From: Pseudomonas akapageensis
GTDB lineage: Bacteria; Pseudomonadota; Gammaproteobacteria; Pseudomonadales; Pseudomonadaceae
DNA: 64,000 nucleotides
Assembly (NCBI RefSeq): GCF_011355085.1
Contig: NZ_VXCP01000037.1
Coordinates: 1 to 64,000, forward strand
Direction of reading: 5' to 3'
A program made the translations under genes and the position numbers. The notes below the pieces were generated by a model. That model was not told where the DNA came from, made no database searches, and saw only the letters and a program-made list of their open reading frames with translations. This document shows, piece by piece, positions 39,213-47,345 of the stretch. Position 1 is the first letter of the stretch, and every line of letters begins with the position of its first letter.

Positions 39213-41975
39213 TTAGTGCGCTTCGTCCCAATTCGAACCAACACCCACTTCCACCAGCAACGGCACGTCCAGTTGCGCGGCGCCGCTCATGTGCGGGCGA
39301 ATCTGCTCGCGAACCTGATCGACCAGGTCCTCACGCACTTCCAGCACCAATTCGTCGTGTACCTGGAGGATGACCCGGGCGTCGAGCCCCGATTCGCTCA
39401 GCCAGGTATCCACCGCTACCATGGCGCGCTTGATGATATCGGCCGCCGTACCTTGCATCGGCGCGTTGATGGCCGTGCGCTCGGCGCCTTTGCGCAGGGC
39501 CGGGTTCTTCGCATTGATTTCCGGCAAATTTAGACGTCGACCGAACAGGGTCTCGACAAAACCCTGTTCCGCCGCCTGGGCCCGAGTACGCTCCATGTAA
39601 TCCAGGACACCCGGGTAGCGTGCAAAGTAACGATCGATGTAGGCCTGCGACTGCTTGCGATCGACGCCGATCTGCTTGGCCAGGCCAAACGCGCTCATGC
39701 CATAGATCAGACCGAAGTTGATCGCTTTTGCACTGCGCCGCTGGTCGGTTTCCACGGCGTCCAGGTCGACGCCAAAGACTTCGGCTGCCGTGGCCTTATG
39801 CACGTCCAGATTGTTGCGGAAGGCGTGCAGCAGCCCTTCATCCTTGGCCAGATGGGCCATGATCCGCAGCTCGATCTGCGAGTAGTCCGCTGCCAGCAAT
39901 TTGTAACCTGGCGGTGCGATGAAGGCCTGGCGAATACGCCGGCCTTCAGCGGTGCGGATCGGAATGTTCTGCAGGTTCGGGTCACTGGACGACAAGCGCC
40001 CCGTGGCGGCCACGGCCTGATGATACGACGTGTGGATACGGCCGGTGCGCGGGTTGATCTGTTCCGGCAGGCGGTCTGTGTAGGTGCTCTTGAGTTTGCT
40101 CAACGAGCGGTACTGCATCAGCACCTTGGGCAACGGGAAGTCTTGCTCGGCCAGTTCGGCCAGCACCGCTTCTGCGGTAGACGCCTGGCCTTTGGCGGTC
40201 TTGTTGAGAATCGGCATGCCGAGTTTTTCGTACAGAATCACGCCCAATTGCTTGGGCGAACCCAGGTTGAACTCTTCGCCTGCGATCTCGTACGCCTCAC
40301 GCTCGAGCGCAACCAGTTTTTCACCCAGTTCGACGCTCTGGATACCCAGCAACCGGCCATCCACCAGGGCGCCCTGGCGCTCGATTCGCGCCAGCACGGG
40401 AACCAGCGGCATCTCGATCTCAGCGAGGACGGTCTGCAGGCTCGGCGTCTTCGCCAGTTTTTCCTGCAGCACCTGGTGCAGGCGCAAGGTCACGTCCGCA
40501 TCTTCGGCCGCGTAGGGGCCAGCCTGTTCCAGCGCGATCTGATCGAAGGTCAGTTGCTTGGCGCCCTTGCCGGCGATGTCCTGGAAACCGATGGTGGTGT
40601 GCCCCAGGTACTTGAGGGCCAGGCTATCCATATCGTGACGGGTGGCCGTGGAGTCGAGTACATAGGACTCGAGCATGGTGTCGAAGGCCACGCCCCGAAC
40701 GTGTATGCCATTAACCGGATCGCCGCCGATAGCGCAATTGGCCAGGATATTCATGTCGTACTTGGCGTGTTGGCCGACTTTCAGCTTGGCCGGGTCCTCC
40801 AGCAATGGCTTGAGCGCACGCAGTACGGTGTCGCGGTCCAGTTGCTCGGGCACACCCATGTAGGAATGCGTCAGCGGTACATACGCCGCTTCGAATGGTT
40901 CGACCGCGAAGGACAGCCCGACAAGTTGGGCCTGCTGGGCATCCAGGCCAGTCGTTTCGGTATCGAAGGCAATCAAAGGAGCCTTGTTCAGCTTTTCCAG
41001 CCAGACGTCGAAACGGGCCTGGTCGATGATGGTTTCGTACCTGGCCTCGATGACCGGCTCCGGCTCTTGCTGAACGACTTCCTGGCCGGCGCGTTTGGCC
41101 TCGCGCTGCAATTCATCGATCCAGCTTTTGAATTCGAGTTCGGTGTACAGATCCATCAGCGCATCACGATCCGGCTCGCCGCAGACCAGCGCGTCCACTT
41201 CCACATCCAGCGGCACATCGATCTTGATGGTTGCCAATTCATAAGACAGGAAGGCCGCCTGACGATGCTCTTCAAGCTTGGCCGCCAGGGTCTTGGCCCC
41301 GCGAATCGGCAGGCCCGCGACCTTGTCGAGGTTCGCGTAGAGCACGTCCAGGCCGCCTTCGACGCCCACCAGCAGGCCAACAGCTGTCTTTTCGCCCACA
41401 CCGGGGACACCCGGAATGTTGTCGACCTTGTCTCCCATCAGCGCGAGGAAATCGATGATGTGCTCAGGACCGACGCCAAATTTCTCCTTCACGCCAGCCA
41501 CATCCATCACGCTTCCGGTCATGGTATTGACCAGCGTAATGTGACCATCGACCAATTGCGCCATGTCCTTGTCGCCGGTGGAGATGATGACCGGACGTCC
41601 CGCCGCCGCGCTGCTGCGGGCCAGGGTGCCGATCACGTCATCGGCCTCGACGCCATCGACGCACAGTAGCGGGTAACCCAGCGCGCGGACACTGGCGTGC
41701 AACGGCTCGATCTGCACGCGCAGGTCATCGGGCATACTCGGGCGATTGGCCTTGTATTCGGCGAACAGCTCATCGCGGAATGTGCCGCCCTTGGCGTCGA
41801 ACACTACCGCGAACAGGCTGTCTGGATACTGCTTGCGCAGGCTTTTGAGCATGTTCAGCACGCCCTTGACGGCGCCGGTCGGCAACCCTTTGGACGTGGT
41901 CAGTGGTGGCAACGCGTGAAAGGCGCGATACAGGTAGGAAGAACCGTCCACCAGGACGAGGGGAGCTTGGCTCAT
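39213..41975 (-). CDS. polA: DNA polymerase I
   Basis: This 920-residue enzyme has three domains. The 5'-nuclease domain covers about 1-300 (LVDGSSYLYRAFHALPP at the start, GVEADDVIGTLA). The 3'-5' exonuclease domain (about 310-520) has LIAFDTETTGLDA, so proofreading looks intact. The polymerase domain (about 530-920) has LLAADYSQIELRIMAH and VILQVHDELVLEV. It fills gaps in repair and removes Okazaki primers. I choose ATG 41975; a TTG four codons upstream is possible. It diverges from the DUF2782 gene and is followed by the ErsA-like RNA on the same strand. Confidence 0.97.
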   Translation of the reverse strand: MSQAPLVLVDGSSYLYRAFHALPPLTTSKGLPTGAVKGVLNMLKSLRKQYPDSLFAVVFDAKGGTFRDELFAEYKANRPSMPDDLRVQIEPLHASVRALGYPLLCVDGVEADDVIGTLARSSAAAGRPVIISTGDKDMAQLVDGHITLVNTMTGSVMDVAGVKEKFGVGPEHIIDFLALMGDKVDNIPGVPGVGEKTAVGLLVGVEGGLDVLYANLDKVAGLPIRGAKTLAAKLEEHRQAAFLSYELATIKIDVPLDVEVDALVCGEPDRDALMDLYTELEFKSWIDELQREAKRAGQEVVQQEPEPVIEARYETIIDQARFDVWLEKLNKAPLIAFDTETTGLDAQQAQLVGLSFAVEPFEAAYVPLTHSYMGVPEQLDRDTVLRALKPLLEDPAKLKVGQHAKYDMNILANCAIGGDPVNGIHVRGVAFDTMLESYVLDSTATRHDMDSLALKYLGHTTIGFQDIAGKGAKQLTFDQIALEQAGPYAAEDADVTLRLHQVLQEKLAKTPSLQTVLAEIEMPLVPVLARIERQGALVDGRLLGIQSVELGEKLVALEREAYEIAGEEFNLGSPKQLGVILYEKLGMPILNKTAKGQASTAEAVLAELAEQDFPLPKVLMQYRSLSKLKSTYTDRLPEQINPRTGRIHTSYHQAVAATGRLSSSDPNLQNIPIRTAEGRRIRQAFIAPPGYKLLAADYSQIELRIMAHLAKDEGLLHAFRNNLDVHKATAAEVFGVDLDAVETDQRRSAKAINFGLIYGMSAFGLAKQIGVDRKQSQAYIDRYFARYPGVLDYMERTRAQAAEQGFVETLFGRRLNLPEINAKNPALRKGAERTAINAPMQGTAADIIKRAMVAVDTWLSESGLDARVILQVHDELVLEVREDLVDQVREQIRPHMSGAAQLDVPLLVEVGVGSNWDEAH

Positions 41976-42049
41976 GAGCAGAATCAACCTTTTCGACGGG
42001 CCCGGCGCTAGAATGACCGGAACATTGACGACAAAGGGACAAGGTTATC

Positions 42050-42340
42050 ATGCGCACACTAAATCGCCTGTTGCTGGCCAGCCTGTTGTCAGTCGCTCCG
42101 CTCGTGGCAATGGCCGCGGACGACGCCCCATCAGCCGAACCAGAAGTCACCATTCGCCAGGAAGGCGACAAAACCATCCAGGAATACCGCCAGAATGGCT
42201 TCCTGTATGCGATCAAGGTTACGCCCAAGGTTGGCAAGCCTTATTTCCTGGTACGCGCGGACGGCACCGATGCAAACTACATTCGTTCGGATCAGCCGGA
42301 CATGCTGATTCCCGCATGGAAAATCTTCGAGTGGAAATAA
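42050..42340 (+). CDS. DUF2782 secreted protein
   Basis: This 96-residue protein has a signal peptide (about 1-22, LLASLLSVAPLVAMA). The mature part carries VTIRQEGDKTIQEYRQNG, YAIKVTPKVGKPYFLV and a final IPAWKIFEWK, the DUF2782 pattern. It lies between polA (divergent) and thrB, 61 bases before the latter, the usual place in Pseudomonas. Probably periplasmic; function unknown. Confidence 0.85.
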   Translation: MRTLNRLLLASLLSVAPLVAMAADDAPSAEPEVTIRQEGDKTIQEYRQNGFLYAIKVTPKVGKPYFLVRADGTDANYIRSDQPDMLIPAWKIFEWK

Positions 42341-42401
42341 CGTACCCTAACTTTAACCAGGCACTTCCTTCGGGCCGTGCCAGTATGAGCAATATTTGAC
42401 C

Positions 42402-43352
42402 ATGTCAGTCTTCACCCCCCTGGCCCGCCCTGAACTGGAAGCCTTTCTTGCCCCTTACGGCCTCGGCCGCCTGCGTGACTTCCAGGGGATTGCTGCCGGC
42501 ACCGAGAACAGCAACTTTTTCATCAGCCTGGAGCAGGGCGAATATGTCCTGACGCTCGTCGAGCGTGGCCCGGTCCAGGACCTGCCGTTTTTCATCGAGC
42601 TGCTGGACGTCCTGCACGACGCCGATCTGCCGGTGCCCTATGCCTTGCGTACCACCGATGGCGTAGCCCTGCGCGAGCTGGCGGGCAAGCCGGCGCTGCT
42701 GCAGCCACGCCTGCCGGGAAAACACATCAAGCAACCCAACAACCAGCACTGTGCCCAGGTAGGCGAGTTGCTTGGCCACTTGCACCTGGCCACCCGCGAA
42801 CATGTGCTGGAGCGCAAGACCGATCGTGGGCTGGACTGGATGCTCGAAGAGGGCCGGCGACTGATGCCGCGCCTGGAACCGACCCAAGGCAAGCTGCTGC
42901 AAGAAAGCCTGGATGAGATCGCGAAACACCACGCGCACATTCTTGCGCTGCCGCGAGCCAACCTGCATGCCGACCTGTTCCGCGACAACGTGCTGTTCGA
43001 AGGCACACACCTGACCGGCCTGATCGATTTCTACAACGCCTGTTCGGGACCGATGCTCTACGATCTGGCAATCACGCTTAACGACTGGTGTTGCGATGAG
43101 GCCGGGATCATCGATGGTGCCCGCGCCCGAGCACTACTGGGTGCCTACTCCACGCTGCGCCCGTTCACTGCCGGCGAAGCCGAGTTGTGGCCCATCATGC
43201 TGCGCGTGGCTTGCGTGCGGTTCTGGTTGTCACGCTTGATTGCCGCCGAGTCTTTTGCGGGCATGGATGTGTTGATCCATGATCCGAAAGAGTTCGAGGT
43301 GCGGTTGGCGGTGCGGCAGAAGGTGGAGATTGCGTTGCCGTTTGCGCTTTGA
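42402..43352 (+). CDS. thrB: Homoserine kinase (aminoglycoside-phosphotransferase-fold type)
   Basis: This 316-residue kinase phosphorylates homoserine in threonine synthesis. It belongs to the APH/choline-kinase fold, not the GHMP fold of E. coli ThrB. Motifs seen are AAGTENSNFFISLEQGEYVLTLVE at about 27-50, the Brenner-like catalytic motif LHADLFRDNVLF near 190 and the metal site LIDFYNACSGP near 208. ATG 42402 is chosen over ATG 42396; neither has a strong ribosome site. A REPIN repeat follows the stop. Confidence 0.92.
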   Translation: MSVFTPLARPELEAFLAPYGLGRLRDFQGIAAGTENSNFFISLEQGEYVLTLVERGPVQDLPFFIELLDVLHDADLPVPYALRTTDGVALRELAGKPALLQPRLPGKHIKQPNNQHCAQVGELLGHLHLATREHVLERKTDRGLDWMLEEGRRLMPRLEPTQGKLLQESLDEIAKHHAHILALPRANLHADLFRDNVLFEGTHLTGLIDFYNACSGPMLYDLAITLNDWCCDEAGIIDGARARALLGAYSTLRPFTAGEAELWPIMLRVACVRFWLSRLIAAESFAGMDVLIHDPKEFEVRLAVRQKVEIALPFAL

Positions 43353-43390
43353 AAATCCCTTGAGGCCTTGTGTCGTTTGACAGGGTCTAA

Positions 43391-43458
43391 TCGCTGGCAA
43401 GCCAGCTCCCACAGGATTGAGCACCATCTTCCCTGTGGGAGCGGGCTTGCCCGCGATG
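43391..43458. repeat. REPIN: two inverted REP elements between thrB and znuA
   Basis: Two REP hairpins face each other: TCGCTGGCAAGCCAGC with TCCCACAGG (43391-43415), and CCTGTGGGA with GCGGGCTTGCCCGCGATG (43432-43458). Each core is a palindromic hairpin, and the whole forms a larger inverted pair. This is the Pseudomonas REP doublet type, dispersed by a RAYT transposase encoded elsewhere. Confidence 0.9.
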
Positions 43459-43473
43459 AGGCCGGATTGTCCG

Positions 43474-44391
43474 CTACAACTTCTCCAGACATCCCGCCAA
43501 ACCTTCCCCCAGATTCTCCAGCAACTGCTCATAACTCTGTGCATTGCTACCCAAGGCATCCAGCTCCGCCAACCGAACCGGCAAACCCGCTGTCAGGGTC
43601 TCAGCCAGCCGCGGGCGCATCGGTGGCTCGCTGAATACACAGGTTTTTCCCACCTGCTGGAGACGCTCGCGCATGGCTGCCACATGCTGCGCACCGGGCT
43701 GAACTTCAGCGGCCACGCTGAATACACCGGTGTGTTTCAAACCATAAGCATCTTCGAAATAATCAAACGCTTCGTGAAACACGAAATACGGCTTGCCTGC
43801 GATGCCGGCCACACGGGTCTTGATGCGGGCATCCGCAGCATCGAGCCGCGATTCGAAGGCTTTCAGGTTGCTCTGATAACGCGCCGCATTGGCCGGGTCG
43901 GTGGCGCTCAGGTCGCTGGCCATGCGCTCGGCGATAACCCGGGCATTGACCGGTGCAAGCCACAGGTGCGCGTCGAGGGTGCCTGGGCGATGGTCGTGAT
44001 CATGATCCGACTCGTCTTCATCATGGGACTGACTGTCTTCGCCAAAGTGGCGTAAATGCAGCCCCGGCAGATCCTGAACAGCCACCGTCGGCTTGCTGCG
44101 GCCCTGCAACACGCGCGGCAGGAACCCTTCCATATCCGGCCCGATCCAGTAGAGCAACTCGACCTCACCGACTCGCCGCACATCCGAGGGACGCAAGGCA
44201 TAGTGATGTGGCGAGGCGCCGGGCGGTAACAGGACTTCAGGATTGCCGACACCGTCCTGCACTGCCGCGGCGATCAATTGGAGTGGCTTGATGCTGGTCA
44301 ACAGGCGCACCTCGGCTTGAGCAGGGCCCATCGCGACAAGGCAGGAGAAAAAAGCGACAAAAAGGGCAAAAAGTCGGGACACGATGAGCAC
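43474..44391 (-). CDS. znuA: Zinc ABC transporter substrate-binding protein
   Basis: This periplasmic zinc-capture protein of the cluster A-I family has 305 residues. It has a signal peptide (about 1-27), the first ligand region PGASPHHYALRPSD with its His, a His/Asp-rich loop (HDEDESDHDHDH, about 122-133) typical of ZnuA, DAHLWLAP and VFHEAFDYFE with later ligands. The start codon is a GTG at 44391 (or 44382) without a clear ribosome site, so it is uncertain. It diverges from zur-znuCB across a Zur box. Confidence 0.92.
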   Translation of the reverse strand: MLIVSRLFALFVAFFSCLVAMGPAQAEVRLLTSIKPLQLIAAAVQDGVGNPEVLLPPGASPHHYALRPSDVRRVGEVELLYWIGPDMEGFLPRVLQGRSKPTVAVQDLPGLHLRHFGEDSQSHDEDESDHDHDHRPGTLDAHLWLAPVNARVIAERMASDLSATDPANAARYQSNLKAFESRLDAADARIKTRVAGIAGKPYFVFHEAFDYFEDAYGLKHTGVFSVAAEVQPGAQHVAAMRERLQQVGKTCVFSEPPMRPRLAETLTAGLPVRLAELDALGSNAQSYEQLLENLGEGLAGCLEKL

Positions 44392-44409
44392 TCAAGGAGG
44401 CAGGAACAG

Positions 44410-44422
44410 GTAATATAATAAC
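44410..44422. promoter_or_regulatory. Zur box between znuA and zur
   Basis: GTAATATAATAAC is a near-palindromic AT-rich site in the 57-base gap between the divergent znuA and zur genes. It fits the GTTATANNATAAC-like pattern of Zur operators. One Zur dimer pair here could repress both znuA and zur-znuCB when zinc is plentiful. The site is read directly; binding is inferred from family and place. Confidence 0.7.
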
Positions 44423-44448
44423 GTCTCTCACCAAAACCGTCGCTGCCC

Positions 44449-44931
44449 ATGCCTAAAACTCCGCTGGCCAATCGTCCCCACGACCACTCGCATTGCGTGC
44501 ACAGCGCCCTGACCGAGGCCGACACCTTGTGCGTGCACAAGGGCCTGCGCCTGACTGCGCTGCGACGGCGAGTGCTGGAACTGGTCTGGCAAAGCCACAA
44601 GCCGCTGGGCGCCTACGACATTCTCGCCGTACTCAGCGAACAGGATGGCCGCCGCGCAGCACCACCGACCGTATACCGGGCATTGGATTTCCTGCTGGAA
44701 AACGGATTGGTCCATCGCATTGCCTCGCTCAACGCCTTCATCGGCTGCAACCACCCCGGCCATGCGCATCAGGGTCAGTTTCTGATCTGCCGCACATGCC
44801 ATGTGGCCATCGAGCTTGAACAAAAAGCCATCAGCAACGCCATTGTCGAAAGCGCGCAGGACGTCGGTTTCTCCGTCGAGGGGCAAACAGTCGAAGTCGT
44901 GGGTCTCTGCTCGAGCTGTCGGGAGGCCTGA
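44449..44931 (+). CDS. zur: Zinc uptake regulator Zur (Fur family)
   Basis: This 160-residue Fur-family repressor has a winged helix at about 20-85 (RLTALRRRVLELVWQ, APPTVYRALDFLLENGLVHRI). A metal-binding dimerisation domain follows, with HPGHAHQGQFLICRTCH and a final CSSC pair for the structural zinc. It senses zinc and represses the znu genes on both sides. Its stop overlaps the znuC start by one base. In P. aeruginosa the orthologue is also called Np20. Confidence 0.94.
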   Translation: MPKTPLANRPHDHSHCVHSALTEADTLCVHKGLRLTALRRRVLELVWQSHKPLGAYDILAVLSEQDGRRAAPPTVYRALDFLLENGLVHRIASLNAFIGCNHPGHAHQGQFLICRTCHVAIELEQKAISNAIVESAQDVGFSVEGQTVEVVGLCSSCREA

Positions 44932-45710
44932 TGAGCACAGCATTGATCGAGCTGAAAAAGGTTGCCGTCAATTTCGCCGGGCAATCGGTGCTGGACAATA
45001 TCCATCTGAGCGTCGAACCCCGCCAGATCGTCACGCTGATCGGGCCCAATGGAGCCGGCAAGACCACGCTGGTGCGGGCCGTGCTGGGCCTGCTCAAGCC
45101 CGACAGCGGCAAGGTCTGGCGCAAACCGAAGCTGCGCATCGGTTACATGCCGCAAAAGCTGCACGTGGACCCGACCCTTCCGCTTTCGGTCTTGCGTTTT
45201 TTGCGCCTGGTTCCGGGTGTCGATCGTACCGGGGCACTGGCCGCACTCAAGGAGGTCGGTGCCGAACAGGTCATCGACAGCCCGATCCAGAGCATTTCCG
45301 GCGGTGAAATGCAGCGCGTCCTGCTGGCCCGGGCGCTGTTGCGCGAACCCGAGCTGCTGGTTCTCGATGAGCCGGTGCAAGGTGTCGATGTGGCCGGCCA
45401 GGCCGAACTCTATAGCCTGATCACCCGTCTGCGCGATCGTCACGGCTGTGGCGTACTGATGGTCTCCCACGACCTGCATCTGGTCATGAGCACCACCGAC
45501 CAGGTGGTCTGCCTCAATCGCCACGTCTGCTGCGAGGGTCATCCCGAGCAAGTCAGCGGCGATCCGGCTTTCGTTGAGCTGTTCGGCAAGAACGCGCCAA
45601 GCCTGGCCATCTATCACCACCACCATGACCATGCGCACGACCTGCATGGCTCGGTGGTCAAACCACCTTCGAACGGACATGTGCACGGGGAAAACTGCAA
45701 GCATGGCTGA
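44931..45710 (+). CDS. znuC: Zinc ABC transporter ATPase
   Basis: This 259-residue ATPase drives zinc import with ZnuA and ZnuB. Motifs are Walker A GPNGAGKTTLVRA (about 37-49), signature SGGEMQRVLLARALL, Walker B LLVLDEPVQGVD and switch VSHD. A His-rich C-terminus (YHHHHDHAHDLH, about 225-236) may hold zinc. It overlaps zur by one base upstream and znuB by eight bases downstream, so the three genes form one tightly packed operon. Confidence 0.94.
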   Translation: MSTALIELKKVAVNFAGQSVLDNIHLSVEPRQIVTLIGPNGAGKTTLVRAVLGLLKPDSGKVWRKPKLRIGYMPQKLHVDPTLPLSVLRFLRLVPGVDRTGALAALKEVGAEQVIDSPIQSISGGEMQRVLLARALLREPELLVLDEPVQGVDVAGQAELYSLITRLRDRHGCGVLMVSHDLHLVMSTTDQVVCLNRHVCCEGHPEQVSGDPAFVELFGKNAPSLAIYHHHHDHAHDLHGSVVKPPSNGHVHGENCKHG

Positions 45711-46488
45711 TTTTCTGCTCTACGCCCTGCTTGCAGGCCTGGCCCTCGCAGTGGTCGCCGGGCCACTGGGCTCGTTCGTGGTCTGGCGGCGCATGGCCTA
45801 TTTCGGTGACACCCTGTCCCACGCCGCGCTGCTCGGCGTAGCCCTGGGATTTGTGCTGGACGTGAGCCCCGCACTGGCGGTCACCGTCGGCTGCCTGTTG
45901 TTGGCCATCCTGCTGGTGACCCTGCAGCAACGCCAGCCCCTGGCATCAGATACCTTGCTGGGGATCCTGGCGCCGAGCACCTTGTCACTTGGCCTGGTCG
46001 TGCTGAGCTTCATGCATGACGTGCGCATTGATCTGATGGGCTATCTGTTCGGCGACTTGCTCGCCATCAGTCCGCAAGACTTGACCTGGATACTGTGCGG
46101 CAGCGCTGCGGTATTGCTCCTGCTCGTGGCGCTTTGGCGCCCTTTGCTGGCCATCACCGTGCACGAAGAACTCGCCATGGTCGAAGGTTTGCCAGTGGCG
46201 GCATTGCGCATGACCCTGATGCTGCTGATCGCCGTAGTAATCGCCGTCGCGATGAAAATCGTCGGCGTACTGTTGATCACTTCGCTGCTGATCATTCCGG
46301 CTGCCGCAGCCCAACGCCATGCCCGCTCACCCGAGCAAATGGCGCTGGGCGCCAGTATTCTGGGCATTGTCGCCGTGTGCAGCGGGCTGGCACTGTCCTG
46401 GTTCAAGGACACTCCCGCAGGCCCTTCCATTGTGGTATCCGCCGCGGTGCTATTCTTGTTGAGCTTCGCTCTGCCACGGCGCGGATAA
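45703..46488 (+). CDS. znuB: Zinc ABC transporter permease
   Basis: This 261-residue permease of the ABC-3 family has about eight membrane helices spread over its whole length. Family signatures are AGPLGSFVVWRRMAYFGDTLSHAALLGVALG (about 18-48) and the late VGVLLITSLLIIPAAAAQ (about 186-203). I take ATG 45703, inside the end of znuC, where the protein aligns with other ZnuB. It completes the zinc import complex in the inner membrane. Confidence 0.93.
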   Translation: MADFLLYALLAGLALAVVAGPLGSFVVWRRMAYFGDTLSHAALLGVALGFVLDVSPALAVTVGCLLLAILLVTLQQRQPLASDTLLGILAPSTLSLGLVVLSFMHDVRIDLMGYLFGDLLAISPQDLTWILCGSAAVLLLLVALWRPLLAITVHEELAMVEGLPVAALRMTLMLLIAVVIAVAMKIVGVLLITSLLIIPAAAAQRHARSPEQMALGASILGIVAVCSGLALSWFKDTPAGPSIVVSAAVLFLLSFALPRRG

Positions 46489-46579
46489 CGGGATGGAACC
46501 AGGCCGCGATGGAGTGCGGTTGCATCCTGCGACATTAAATCTGCAATTGCGGTGTTATGAGTTATTTTCGAGTCAGGTG

Positions 46580-46606
46580 ACGGGAGTGTAGAATTTCCCG
46601 TTTTTT
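46580..46606 (+). terminator. Probable terminator of zur-znuCB (possible overlapping -10 element)
   Basis: ACGGGA (46580-46585) pairs with TCCCGT (46596-46601), followed by TTTTT. The loop holds TAGAAT (46589-46594), which could instead be the -10 of the promoter for the lipoprotein gene 24 bases downstream. A good -35 is missing. I favour termination, with promoter use as the alternative. Confidence 0.5.
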
Positions 46607-46629
46607 GCGCAAACTAGAGAGTCGCAGGA

Positions 46630-47337
46630 ATGAAGCTGTCCGCCTCCCGTTATCTGCTCCTGGCCGCATTTACCCTGTTATTGGCTGCTTGCCAAAGTAA
46701 GCCCGTCGATACCGCCCCTGCCACGCCCGTTGCCTACCAACAATTGGAACAAAGCATTACCAGTGGTGAACTGGCCACTGCCGAAGACCAATTGAGCGCG
46801 TTGCAGGCGCAAGCCCCCAACGACGCCCGTCTGGAGCAGTACCAGCGGCAGTTGGCCGAAGCCTACCTGCAACGTAGCCAGGTGGTGCTGCAAAAGGGCG
46901 ACGTGAACGCTGCCGCCACGGCCCTGAGCCGGGCCCGGGTGTTGATGCCCAAGGCGCCGGCATTGACCGGCGGCGTCGATGGCGGTATCGCCCAGGCTCG
47001 CAAGGCCGAACTGGACAAGGCCGAAGCGGCGCTCAAGGAAGCGGAAGCCAAGCCCAAGGCAAAGGTCATCGACCCGACCGCCGAAAGTACTGTCGTCGCG
47101 CTGAAGATCAACAATGTCGAACAACTTCGACGCCAACTCGATGACATCGCCACTGATGTCGTGAACTACGATTGTGTAGTCACCCTGCAAGTGCCACGTA
47201 CCAATGATTATCCCTGGCTGTCGACACTTCTTACCAAACGAGTGAACAAGCGCGACCCGAACTTCGAGCTGGAACTGAACCGTGAAATCCACCGTCAGCT
47301 TCCCGCCCAGGTCGTGCTCAGCCCGCGCAAGTCCTGA
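46630..47337 (+). CDS. Conserved Pseudomonas lipoprotein with helical repeats
   Basis: This 235-residue protein has lipobox LLAAC (Cys21) in MKLSASRYLLLAAFTLLLAACQS. Residues about 35-150 are Ala/Gln/Glu-rich helices, TPR-like in spacing (ITSGELATAEDQLSALQAQAP, KGDVNAAATALSRARVLMP). The C-terminal part (about 155-235) is mixed, with VVNYDCVVTLQVPR. No enzyme motif is seen. The same gene sits next to the zinc cluster in P. aeruginosa (PA5502), but a role in zinc uptake is unproven. It converges with katE. Confidence 0.82.
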   Translation: MKLSASRYLLLAAFTLLLAACQSKPVDTAPATPVAYQQLEQSITSGELATAEDQLSALQAQAPNDARLEQYQRQLAEAYLQRSQVVLQKGDVNAAATALSRARVLMPKAPALTGGVDGGIAQARKAELDKAEAALKEAEAKPKAKVIDPTAESTVVALKINNVEQLRRQLDDIATDVVNYDCVVTLQVPRTNDYPWLSTLLTKRVNKRDPNFELELNREIHRQLPAQVVLSPRKS

Positions 47338-47345
47338 GATCAGCC

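Noticed and set aside
39798..41669. Long plus-strand open frame opposite polA (623 codons), and similar long antisense frames at 360-1493, 5389-6780 and 13487-14884
   Set aside because: These are mirror frames caused by the GC-rich codon use of the real genes. Their products are rich in His, Gln, Arg and Gly, lack ribosome sites and match no family.
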